DNA of 64,000 nucleotides from Pontederia crassipes (Eukaryota > Streptophyta > Magnoliopsida > Commelinales > Pontederiaceae), in contig CM060191.1 of assembly GCA_030549335.1 (NCBI GenBank), forward strand, positions 2,857,001 through 2,921,000. Direction: 5' to 3'. The notes under the pieces are model-generated. The model was not told the origin of the DNA. It saw nothing but the letters and a program-made list of their open reading frames with translations, and made no database searches. This document shows, piece after piece, positions 18,959 to 27,700 of the stretch. A program made the translations under genes and the position numbers. The first letter of the stretch is position 1; every line of letters starts with the position of its first letter.

Positions 18959-21413
18959 AGCCTTATCCCACTAGGTGGGGTCGGCTACATGGATCATACG
19001 ACGCCATTCCGCTCTATTAGTAACCAAACCTTTCGATATATTATTCACCAATAGATCTTGCTCTATTAGTTCGCCAAGTGTCCGCCTTGGCCTCCCTCTC
19101 CCTCTTTTAATCGGACTCCAGATTATTTGATCTACTCTTCTTACTGACGCATCTAATGGTCTTCTCTGAACATGACCAAACCATCTCAAACGATTCTCTA
19201 CCATTTTCTCACTAATAGGAGCCACTCCGACTCGTTCACGTATATGGTCATTCCTAATCTTATCTAATCTTGTATGACCACACATCCATCTCAACATCCT
19301 CATTTCGGCTACCCTCACTTTACGTTCATGTTGTCCCTTCATAGCCCAACATTCACTACCATATAACACTGCTGGCCTTATAGCAGTACGATAGAATTTT
19401 TCTTTAACTTTATTGGGTATTTTTCTATCACAAAGAACTCCAGTGGCTTTCCTCAACTTACACCAACCAGTTTGAATTCTATGATTAACATCGTCATCAA
19501 TCTCACCATCTTGTCTTATAATTGATCCTAAATATTTAAACTTTGTCACTTGAGGAATTATATCCTCCCCTAGCCTAACTTTCAAATCGTCTCTAAGTTG
19601 TTTATTTGTGAAATTGCTATGCATATATTCTGTTTTATTCCTACTTAAACGAAAACCCTTTGACTCCAACGTATTTCTCCATATTTCCAATTTTGTATTA
19701 ATCTCTTCTCTTGAATCCGCTAAAAGTACTATATCATCCGCAAATAGCATGCACTTAGGTACCTCCTCTGTGATACTCTCGGTTATAGCATCGATAACTA
19801 AGTTAAATAGATACGGGCTTAAAGCTGATCCTTGATGTAGGCCAATTCCTATAGGAAATTCATTTGTCTCCCCTCCGGGTGTCCTAACCCTAGTCAATGC
19901 CCCATCGTACATATCTTGTATTACCTTAATGTAGACAACACTCACCCTCTTCTTTTGCAAGGCTTTCCAAAGTACATCCATTGGTACCCGATCATACGCC
20001 TTCTCTAAGTCAATGAAAGTCATATGTAAGTCTCTTCTCCTACTTCGATACTTCTCCATCATCCCCCTTAGTAAATAAATCGCCTCTGTAGTGGATCTTC
20101 CTAGAAAGAGCAAGCATATTATCAAGTTGGGACAGGTTCGCATATTACTAGAAAGAGCAAGCATATTATCAAAGCAGCATGGAGATGTTCCTGTAGTCCT
20201 TTGTGGTGATTTAAATAGCATACCGAAGGTAGCATATCTCAGTCTATGACTTTTTATTTAATCATGCATTGGGATTTTCTCAGGTAGCTTCCTTAGTTCA
20301 TTTTCTTCTAGGGAATTATTGATGGTTGTTTTAACCTAACTCTACATGTTTCGATGATCTAAATCATTTTGTTTTTCTTGATAGAGTGCAATATACCGCC
20401 TATATTTTATAGCCGGTCCCAAGCCCGGATAAAGGAGGAGGGTTGTGTTAGGCCCCGACAGCCAGCATAAAATTCTGTCGAATCTTATGAACATGGATCA
20501 ACGAATGAAATGACGTCGTATGATCCATGTAGCCGACCCCACCTAGTGGGATAAGGCTTTGTTGTTGTTGTTGTAGTGGATCTTCCTGGCATGAACCCAA
20601 ATTGTCTCTCAGAAAGACTAGTCTCCATTCTCAATCTATGCTCAATCACTTTTTCCCATAATTTCATTGTGTGACTCATAAGTTTAATCCCTCTATAATT
20701 TGCACAATTCTGAATATCCCCTTTATTTTTGTAAATAGGAACTAATGTACTTAATCTCCAATCATCATGCATCTTTTTCGACCGTAAAATCTCATTAAAT
20801 AGTTTACATAACCACAACACACCTTTTTCTCCTAAACATTTCCAAACTTCAATCGGTATACTTTCGACAATTTTGAACAAGTATCATAATTAGAATGCAA
20901 CATTAAGATAAGATACGCAAACGAGGTGAAATCAAAACAAGACATTTCCCGAACTTCAAGGCACAAGGCAACACAGACGAAATGGAAGAAGGACGCAGCA
21001 AACAGAAGCCAGAAGGCAACCAAGCGAGAAGTGCAGAGTACCTTTTCCGCTTCGCCCACGTCAAGAGGAGACGGCTCCACAACCTGCAACGCATCCCCAT
21101 ATATTCCTGAGCGACGACATCGAAGACAAAGTGGAAAAGGCAAGAAGGGGCGGTGGAGAGGTCATCAGCTTACCTCGAGGGACGGGGTCCCCGGTTCGGT
21201 AGCGGAGGCCGCCGCGGCAGTCACGATGAGGCGCGACGGGGAGCGCGGGATGTGGGAGGAGAAGGAAGCGGACGGAAGCGAGGAGGATGAGGAGGAGGAA
21301 AGGGGAGAGAAGGAGACGGAGGAAGGCTTGGGCTTGGCGGAAATGGAGGAGGAGTTGCTGCAGAGGGGGAGGAGGCAGCTGGCGGAGGCGGAGAGCGAGG
21401 AAGCACCAGCCAT
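14147..21413 (-). CDS. RPS10: 30S ribosomal protein S10, chloroplast precursor
   Basis: Minus-strand exon 1 is 21413-21174 (80 aa) and exon 2 is 14458-14147 (103 aa), both phase 0. Exon 1 encodes a Ser/Ala-rich transit peptide, MAGASSLSASASCLLPLCSN, then TAAAASATEPGTPSLE, with a consensus GTAAGC donor. Exon 2 begins after a pyrimidine-AG acceptor with MAPKQKIRIKLRSYWVPLIE and encodes all of S10, including VLKSPHVHKDARFHFEIRTH and LPAGVDVEVKL. S10 is part of the small-subunit head and is essential for plastid translation. The 6.7-kb intron carries two RTE LINE copies in opposite orientation plus a nested chimeric insertion. A small middle exon cannot be excluded, and joining these two exons is my model, but the phases match and no other minus-strand gene lies between them. 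Confidence 0.82.
15387..18560 (+). mobile_element. Full-length RTE-clade LINE with perfect target duplication (copy b)
   Basis: The element begins (a)actccgcctatattttatag near 15387 and ends in GGGATAAGGCTTTG(TTG)n at ~18560. It is flanked by an identical 18-bp repeat, tgcatttattttatgaaa (15371-15388 and 18561-18578), the target-site duplication; the first bases are shared with the element ends. It has a ~80-nt 5' leader, one long ORF and only about 15 nt of 3' UTR before the TTG repeat, as in RTE elements. The perfect duplication and intact ORF indicate a recent insertion that may still be mobile. It lies antisense within the RPS10 intron. Confidence 0.93.
15470..18529 (+). CDS. RTE-clade LINE ORF: AP endonuclease plus reverse transcriptase
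   Basis: An uninterrupted 1,019-aa ORF from the ATG at 15470 ([19 protein letters not shown]); the frame is open from 15440 but without an ATG. The AP endonuclease spans residues ~71-310, with WNIGTL, QETRW (101-105), SAYAPQ, GGDLNGHVG (~207-214), SQIDFFLI and QHRLLV. The reverse transcriptase spans ~540-800, with GPDGIPIEVWK, ANYRGIKL, ERQFGFMPGRST, AFIDLEKAYDRVP, GLHQGSALSPYLFN and the catalytic LFADDIVLL (FADD at 763-766). The C-terminal part contains RLRWFGHVQRRP and ends ADPT. All catalytic residues I can check are present. Proteins like this are often misnamed craniofacial development protein 2-like. The enzyme nicks target DNA and primes reverse transcription on its own 3' end. Confidence 0.95.
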   Translation: MSNLMNMDQRIYCVNARSLPVSNALYSSGTVIREQKPLHPRLNAVLNEQGLPHSNGRRRLKKLVHETKVRLGSWNIGTLNGKRLEVAQVMDQRKISILCLQETRWVGEGSKEIRLNGSKLWYTGKVNGRNGVGIIADAEWRKNVVEVKRIEDRIISVKVIVGKETMNIISAYAPQVGAESHLKEKFWADMEGLIESIPTTEKVYIGGDLNGHVGKEAGPHARVHGGFGFGELNEEGQTIIDFSLAYDLKIINTCFRKREEHLITYKSGTHRSQIDFFLIRNTDKRRCTNCKVIPGHGVTTQHRLLVLDMQIKCIKPKSRTVFDRKIKWWQLKGEKRETFRSKLLEESVWELEGDASIMWKNVAKKVEMVAKAILGESKGFGPRDKETWWWNEEVQEKVRNKKNCFKAIHLDNSSDNWEKYRLAKREAKKAVSDARAKAYEGFYKELGTKAGEQRIYKIARNKEKESRDLDQVRCIKNEVGKVLVTEGDIKNRWEEYFYKLFNDGCEGSRCDLEDLTVSECELNKSFYRRIRVSEVSEALKKMENGKAVGPDGIPIEVWKCLGEKGVLWLCKLFNEILRSKKMPDDWRLSTLVPIYKNKGDIQNCANYRGIKLMSHTMKLWEKVIEHRLRMDTSISERQFGFMPGRSTTEAIYLLRGMMEKYRSRRRDLHMAFIDLEKAYDRVPRDVLWKALQKKRVNVAYIKVIQDMYDGALTRVRTPGGETNEFPIEIGLHQGSALSPYLFNLVIDAITESITEEVPKCMLFADDIVLLADSREEINTKLEIWRNTLESKGFRLSRNKTEYMHSNFTNKQLRDDLKVRLGEDIIPQVTKFKYLGSIVKQDCEIDDDVNHRIQAGWCKWRKATGVLCDRKVPNKVKGKFYRTAIRPAVLYGSECWAMKGQHERKVGVAEMRMLRWMCGHTRLDKIRNDHIRERVGVAPISEKMVENRLRWFGHVQRRPLDAPVRRVDQIIWSPIKRGRGRPRRTLGELIEQDLLVNNIPKGLVTNRAEWRRMIHVADPT
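20103..20572 (+). mobile_element. Chimeric nested insertion: transduced CCR4-like fragment plus short RTE element (copy d)
   Basis: Inserted into copy c with a 15-bp duplication, gtagtggatcttcct (20088-20102 and 20573-20587). The 3' part (20396-20572) is a short RTE derivative with a TTG tail. The 5' ~290 bases are not RTE. They encode KLGQVRILLERASILSKQHG then VPVVLCGDLNSIPK on the + strand, followed by a splice-donor-like gtagca and intron-like DNA. At the extreme 5' end a 23-nt segment (20103-20125) repeats sequence found 47 bases downstream. Confidence 0.88.
20125..20229 (+). pseudogene. Transduced exon fragment of a CCR4-type deadenylase (EEP family)
   Basis: Translation in one frame gives KLGQVRILLERASILSKQHG, then DVPVVLCGDLNSIPK, up to a gtagca donor-like boundary. 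The GDLNSIP motif and the preceding LGQVR...LLE helix are characteristic of the endonuclease/exonuclease/phosphatase domain of plant CCR4 homologues (poly(A) deadenylases). Only this exon end plus intron-like sequence is present, so it is a non-functional passenger of the retrotransposed RNA. The parent gene is not in this window. Confidence 0.75.
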
Positions 21414-21520
21414 TCTGACGACGTTGCTATGAACGCTGCGGCTGCTTCCTCTCTTCTCTTTCGCTCTGTATCTTATCCCTTGCAATAAACCACAGAGAAA
21501 AAGGGATAAAGGGCAAAAAT

Positions 21521-21576
21521 GGAGAAGAGAAGAGAAGAGAAGAGAAGAGAAATAATAATAATAATAATAATAATAA
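21521..21576. repeat. Compound microsatellite (AGAAG)n-(TAA)n
   Basis: Tandem agaag units are followed directly by about nine TAA units, just upstream of the RPS10 start. Confidence 0.9.
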
Positions 21577-21975
21577 TATACGAGTAAAAAGAAAAGTAGG
21601 TATTAAAAAAAGATCTTTTAGAAAATAAAATAATTAAAAAAGTTTGTATGGGAGTAAGCTTCTATCAAATAATTAACACATCATACTTTTAGAAAATAAA
21701 GTAATATTTTTTTATTATTTTGATTTGAAACTTTAAAGGATAAAAGAGGATATAAAATTGGAAAAATAATAAAAGTATAACTATATAAGAGATAGAAAAG
21801 AAAGAAATAATATTTTATAAATAATTTAAATTAGTTTAGGAATTTAAATTCGTATTGAAATTAAATATTACAAACGAATTCTAATTGTAAATTGCTTAGG
21901 AATTCTAACGAAAAAAAACTAATTAGCAGTATCCCTTGTAAATAGACTATACTCACGGTTTTATACCTAAATACT

Positions 21976-22225
21976 TAGGTGGTGTTTGGTTTAAAAGTAA
22001 TTATTTATGGGATAAAAATACTTATAATTTGAGCTAAAGAATAAATGTTATTCCACCATTTTAGTGGAATAATTTATCTATCTAAAATGCACTATTCACA
22101 AGGTTAAACTTTTTTTAGTGACAAGTTTGGTCTTTACCTTTTTAATGTGATAACCACCTTGTTTGGAGGGATAAAATAGAATAAGACTCTATTCTATCTT
22201 TTATTCCTAAAACAAACAGGGCCTA
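21976..22225. mobile_element. Probable hAT-type MITE
   Basis: The left end TAGGTGGTGTTTGG and the right end, read in reverse complement, TAGGCCCTGTTTG match at about 10 of 13 positions. Both resemble the TAGGG-type termini of hAT elements. The interior is AT-rich and non-coding. No intact 8-bp target duplication is seen, so the insertion is old or the ends are slightly misplaced. Confidence 0.4.
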
Positions 22226-24378
22226 GTATTAGGATTTTGGTACGAGATAAATTTGAGTGATTTTTTCTCTATTAGATGAAAATAAAATATCACTATAAAT
22301 TAGAGTGATTTTTTTTTATTTGAACTCGTAGAAAATCTATATAAACATTCCGTTTACATGTAATAGGAATTACATATGACTAAAACTCTACATTAATCTA
22401 AGAAAATAAGATAATTATATGGTGATATAAAAAAATAATTCTGAATAAGAAACATAATTTACCATAATATTTTAGTTTTTTTATTTTGGAGTGTGACGAG
22501 ACATTTTACTTCGATGTTTTTTGTGAACCTGAAAATTCACGTTATTAACACATAATGAATAAGATAAGAATTGTGCATAAATAAACGTCTTAACTAAACA
22601 AGATAAAATGAAAAAAAAACTTTGGGTCAAGTGGTTTTCTTTGTGGTTGATGTCATAAAATAATTATGGATTTAGTAGATATTAAGGCAAAAAAAAAATA
22701 ATAGAACTACGTATTGTTAAAATTCACATGATCCTTAAAATCTCTTAGGGTAAAGAGATGACTAAGGAGTTATTTGACTAAGCTTATAAGATTTAAAAAA
22801 ATCTCAGCATTTGGTAATTTAAAAATATAACTTATAAGCAGATATCAAATCTACTTATAAGTAAAAAAAACGGGAGGAGAAATGCTTATTTTCTTTCAAA
22901 AAAATAAGTCAATTAATTATATCATAACTAACTAATTATTGATAATATAAGTAGTTTTATTTAAATACGTAACTGTTTATTTTTAAAAATAAATTTTAAT
23001 AAATAAAATATTTATCAGCACTTTAACTTATCAGTTATTTTATATCAGCTAAGCCAACGACCCTAATTGCTTTTGCCTTACTAATTTACTATGCTCACCA
23101 CTCATGATGTTTTTATATTGATAAGAATGGGAAAAAATAATATATAATAACAATCAAATGATAATCTTAATCGATGGATAATTAAAAATTAGTATTTGAT
23201 TATTGATTATGATCAACCGATAATTATGGCTCATGAATAATTGATAATTACTAATAGAGACCAATTTAATTGTTATGACCGATGGAAAATGACCAACTCA
23301 TAATTATTAATTGTCATCGGGATTGATTATGACCAAATGATACATTAAATATAGATAATTGATAAATAATAATTAATGATTGGACATTCAGTGTTGATCG
23401 TTTATTAAAATATGGCTGTTTGTACATTTAAATTGTCAATTGTTCATCTTTATATTTCTAATGGTATGACTAAAAGAATAATGTCGATTTGTGGATTCAT
23501 AATTCACATGCAATTAGATATTAGGATTATTTCTTTAAATCTTTCTAACGATTTTCGGCGTCACGCTCCTAAATTTTACTCCTACTTTCTCTAATTTTGT
23601 CAACTTTTTATTTTATTTTTAAGTTTTTTATTTATGAAAAAACTAAAATACCCTCCCACAAATTATTCTCTATAAAAGAATAAAATATTTTTAAAAAAAG
23701 GATCTTTGGCATTGCTTACTTGTTAAAATAATTTATTTTGAATATCAAAAGAGAAAACGATTTATGAAATGACATTTTAGTATTTTCATAAAAAAATTAA
23801 AATAACAAAAAAAAATAGAACAAGCAGAAAGAACTGAAGTAAAAATCGTTGTGAAATATAAGAATGCCATATGAGAGTTAGACACTGAAAATAACTCAAG
23901 ATATTATTACTTACGCTACTAAGACTTATTAGTTAAATTTTTCATCCATGTAAAACATATAATTGTCTGGTCAATAATTAATAAAGCGTGTGAAGGAAGG
24001 GGATGATTTAGTGATTTGGAATTAAAAAATAAATTTGTTATAACTTTTTCCTGTTTTGACATTTAATTTGTTGAAACGTTTATAGATTTAGTAATCCATT
24101 ATACGCATATTCATTTTGACGATGCAAGAAATATCGTTCCTGCACGACATTTATAAAGTTGCATATTAGTTACATTTATTTTCACGAAAATGATTTTCCC
24201 ATAAAATTTTAAGAGAGCGAGAGAGAGAAAAAAAATGTTTTCCTGATGCTTATAAAATTGTATGGCCAATAAAAAAGACAAGTCTATGTATTATACATTA
24301 TTTTTAATCCCTTATAATATAAATATTATTGGCATAAACAATTAAGCAGCGTGTGCTTAACCATATAGACTGGTCACT

Positions 24379-24379
<1 letters not shown>

Positions 24380-24459
<80 letters not shown>
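24380..24459. repeat. (TAA)n microsatellite upstream of ADA2
   Basis: About 26 uninterrupted AAT/TAA units, ~290 bases before the ADA2 start codon. Likely polymorphic in length. Apparent poly-Ile or poly-Leu reading frames here are artefacts. Confidence 0.97.
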
Positions 24460-24460
<1 letters not shown>

Positions 24461-24749
24461 GGAGAAAAAAGAAGGCAGGAGCTACAGCAGTGCAGCAGGA
24501 AGAAAGAAGCATCAGCGCTCTTCCTCCTCCTCCTCCGCCACCTCGACCTCCTCCGTTCCTTCTCCGTTTCATTCCCTTCCAATTTTTCGCCTTCTCCGCC
24601 AAATCCTTGGCCTTAATTACCTGCTCCCGGCCTGCAACCACGATCTCCACCACCATTCCCCGCCGGCCCCAATCCGGCCTCGCCGCTAGGGTTTGCCGTC
24701 CACGGCAGTCGTCGGAACCCCCCCGCCCTAGGGTTCTCCCGCCGGAGGG

Positions 24750-27700
24750 ATGGGTCGCTCCCGCGCGGTGCCCAACTCCGGCGACGACGAGGCCAGCCAG
24801 AGGTCTGTCTCCTCACACCTCCTCCCTCATTTCTTGCTTTCATTCTCTCGTTCGAATTGATGGATCGTTTGCTGATCTTATAAGTGCGGGCGAGGGCGTC
24901 GGTCTTTTTTCACCTTTTTTTTTTAAATTTTGCTTTTGCAGCTTCAGTTGACTGATTACTATTAGTTTCTCTCAGTTATAGGTAAACATCAATCTCCGTG
25001 AACTGAACAAATACTGGCTATGATCGAATCCTCTCCCTTCCAGTAGTTTTGAATTGAAGATTTCTGTAATTTTATGAATTATCCCCTTCTTTCTATTGTA
25101 TTGCACATAAGTATGCTCGGTGAATTTAGTGACTGAAGGTGTATGTTAACTAAAGGTATCAACTTTAGATTAATCGCATAGACACGAATGGTCATTTAAA
25201 TCTTTACCACACTGGGATTACTTGTTGAGAAAACGTGAAAACAAATATATAGAAAATAAATTCTGTTCATTGAATTCTTCAGGGGGTCTTTTAGATGACA
25301 GGCAGGCTTCAATAGGTATACAGTTGATGCACCTGCACCCACATACTCAAATGGTGCGGTGCACTTTGTGATTGATGAATTGTTCTCAGGGTTGGCAAAA
25401 TTTATAGAATAAGATTGTGCAATAACCATTGTAGCCTTTGATGTATCTCACACTATATTTGATCCTTTAGCCCTCTCAACAACAACAACAACAAAGCCTT
25501 ATCCCATCGTTGATCCATGTTCATGAGATTCGACATGATTTTACGCCGGCTGTCGGAGCCTAACACAACCCTCCTCCTTTATCCGGGTTTGGGACCGGCT
25601 ATAAAACATAGGCGGAGTTCCTTTAGCCCTCTCAAGAAAAAAAAATTGGATCCTTTAGGATAAATCTAGACATCACAGTGAGTAAGACTAAGCAAGTCAA
25701 CATCATATCCTGACGCCGATTGATAAAGTACGGTTCAAATGAAATGTGTATGTGGTATGATAAAACTAGTACAAGGATTCAAGGAACTTGTTGATGTGCT
25801 CTAAAACTTGTTGTCATTTATATATATTGGTGAATGGGAAGAATGATGCCTACAAAGTTGGTAGTAAACCGTTCTGCAGTAAGATTGTTGGAGAAAATGT
25901 CCATGTGTCTATGGGAAAAGAAGAGCTGAAAAATTGTAAATGAGCATGAAAAAAGCCCAAATGGTGACAATCCCATCTGCCACTCCCTAAAAGAAAGGAA
26001 ATGGTGTGTTATATTTTCTGCATTGTAGTCATATGGCCCACAGCATGTCCATTGCAGTCAGCTCTCATGCTAAAAGCATGAAAACCACTTAATCACTTAT
26101 TAAAGAGAAGATGAACGAGGGATGCTTATTGGACTCCAAAATGTGTTAGGAAGACCAAGGAAATAGTTCAAATCCTCTTCTCAAAAAAAAAAAAGTTCAA
26201 CTCCTCATTTGTTCACGTGCCATATGGGTTATGACTTATGATCCATTGGGCCTTGGGTTGATGAATGCTCATAAAAATATCATATCATTCAATAACAGAT
26301 ATAACATGAAAAAAATTTGGCTATTTGTGTGATTTTATTAAAAGACACCGTTGCTATAATGCCTAAATTCTTTGTAAGGAAAGGATTAAGTCCCTGCATG
26401 TCAGAACTTTATTCACACACCGGTTACTGCAACCTTGGTATGAAAGAATTTTGCATATCAGGAAATGCTTAATTTCCTTTGTCGTGGATTAACACCTTTC
26501 AGCGCTGCTTGCATGCCTTAGAGCAAAAGGGCGCATGGTGCATACCTTTGTCTGCCACATTATATAGGCTGCCTCTAAATTAGTTGCCACAATGATTGTT
26601 GGTGAAATGTTCATCATTTGAGGTGTTTAATTATAAATTGGACAAGCTTGCAGTTACTAGTTTCGAATGCTAGGGTTTTAAGTCTTATCCGTAGTCCTCT
26701 ATAAATCTTCTTTGATCTGGTTAATCATCCTGTGACTTCTGTCCACTTTCCCAAAAAAAAAAAATCCTTTGCATTTTTAGTCTACTGTGATGAGTTAGTT
26801 CTTTATTCTATGTTATTTGACTCCAAGTAATTGTGAGTTTTGTTCTCTTGCATTCAATTCACTTGTTGTTTATGGTTTTTGAAATCCAATACAGTTTGGT
26901 ATTTTTTTATCATAATCTCAATATGGTGCAATGTTGTAAGTCTGATGTGACCCATTTAGTATGTTATCATAATCTTTTGTTTATATTGTTGCCTTCTTTG
27001 AATATTTTGTCTCTTTAACCATTATTATTTCTCTTCCTTTAAGCAGAACAAAGAGGAGGAGAGTTTCTTCCAGTGGGGAAGCCTTGGAAACGGTAACTTC
27101 AGGTAGGTATCCATTTGCTTGCATAAAACACCAGGAGATTATTGTATATAAGAATCATAATTTAAATAGCTATCTATTTTTTCCCCCAAACCATCTTATA
27201 TTTTTATTTTCTGAGGGAAAACAAAAGGGAAAAAAATAATGAAGGAATAGTTTATTTTTGACATCAAACAAAGAATGTGATGAAGTCTTATATTGACATG
27301 TCAATGTCAAGAGGCAGGTAACCTTTTGAGCGGTCTTGTCTTGATTGGAAACAGTGTTTGAACTATATCAAGACCTTTGTTCAATTCCTATTTGTAGTCC
27401 CTCTGAGTTTCTTGTGTGATTGCAAGAGCTTTGGCGTCGACTCCTTAAAAACTTGATCTATTTTTTAATCGAGAAAGGACAACCAGCAAGATGGTACTCA
27501 TCCAGGCTTCATTAATATTGAGAACGATTACAAGATTATGATTAAGAGAAACAAAAGCAGCTGAAACTCAGCACCAAAAGAAACAAAAAATGCCATACGG
27601 CAGAGGTGACATGTTATCTGCAGTTCTTCCATTCTCCAAGTAGGGCCCTTGCATGTGCGTTAACGTTCTCATCAAGTCATCATACCCCCCGAAGACTGAA

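Larger units (their letters stand above)
18932..20861 (-). mobile_element. 5'-truncated RTE LINE copy, interrupted by a nested insertion (copy c)
   Basis: The minus strand reads from IPIEVWKCLGEKG near 20860 through the RT core to the 3' end. It terminates in a CAA/TTG tail at ~18932-18957. It is flanked by the 19-bp duplication tttcgacaattttgaacaa (18913-18931 and 20862-20880). The coding sequence is nearly identical to the intact LINE (for example FIDLEKAYDRVPMDVL instead of ...RDVL). It lacks the endonuclease and the front of RT, so it is dead on arrival. The body is split at 20088-20102 by a 470-bp younger insertion. It lies in sense with RPS10 and forms an inverted pair with copy b. Confidence 0.93.
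21414..24377. other. AT-rich intergenic DNA between divergent RPS10 and ADA2
   Basis: Upstream of both genes. It contains an AGAAG/TAA microsatellite beside the RPS10 start (~21521-21576), a probable hAT-type MITE (21976-22225) and a second possible one (22763-23065, ends TAAGGAG.../...CCCTA). A palindromic AT-rich stretch at ~23540-23860 shares phrases such as ggatctttg and catttatgaaaa with 51700-52080, which suggests copies of one old TIR family. No gene is seen. Confidence 0.4.

Noticed and set aside
18930-18960. Repeated CAACAA/TTGTTG tracts as a CRISPR-like array
   Set aside because: They are the 3' tails of RTE-family retrotransposons in a plant nuclear genome; there is no repeat-spacer structure.
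24304-24656. Frames with long poly-Ile or poly-Leu runs
   Set aside because: Produced by the TAA microsatellite.
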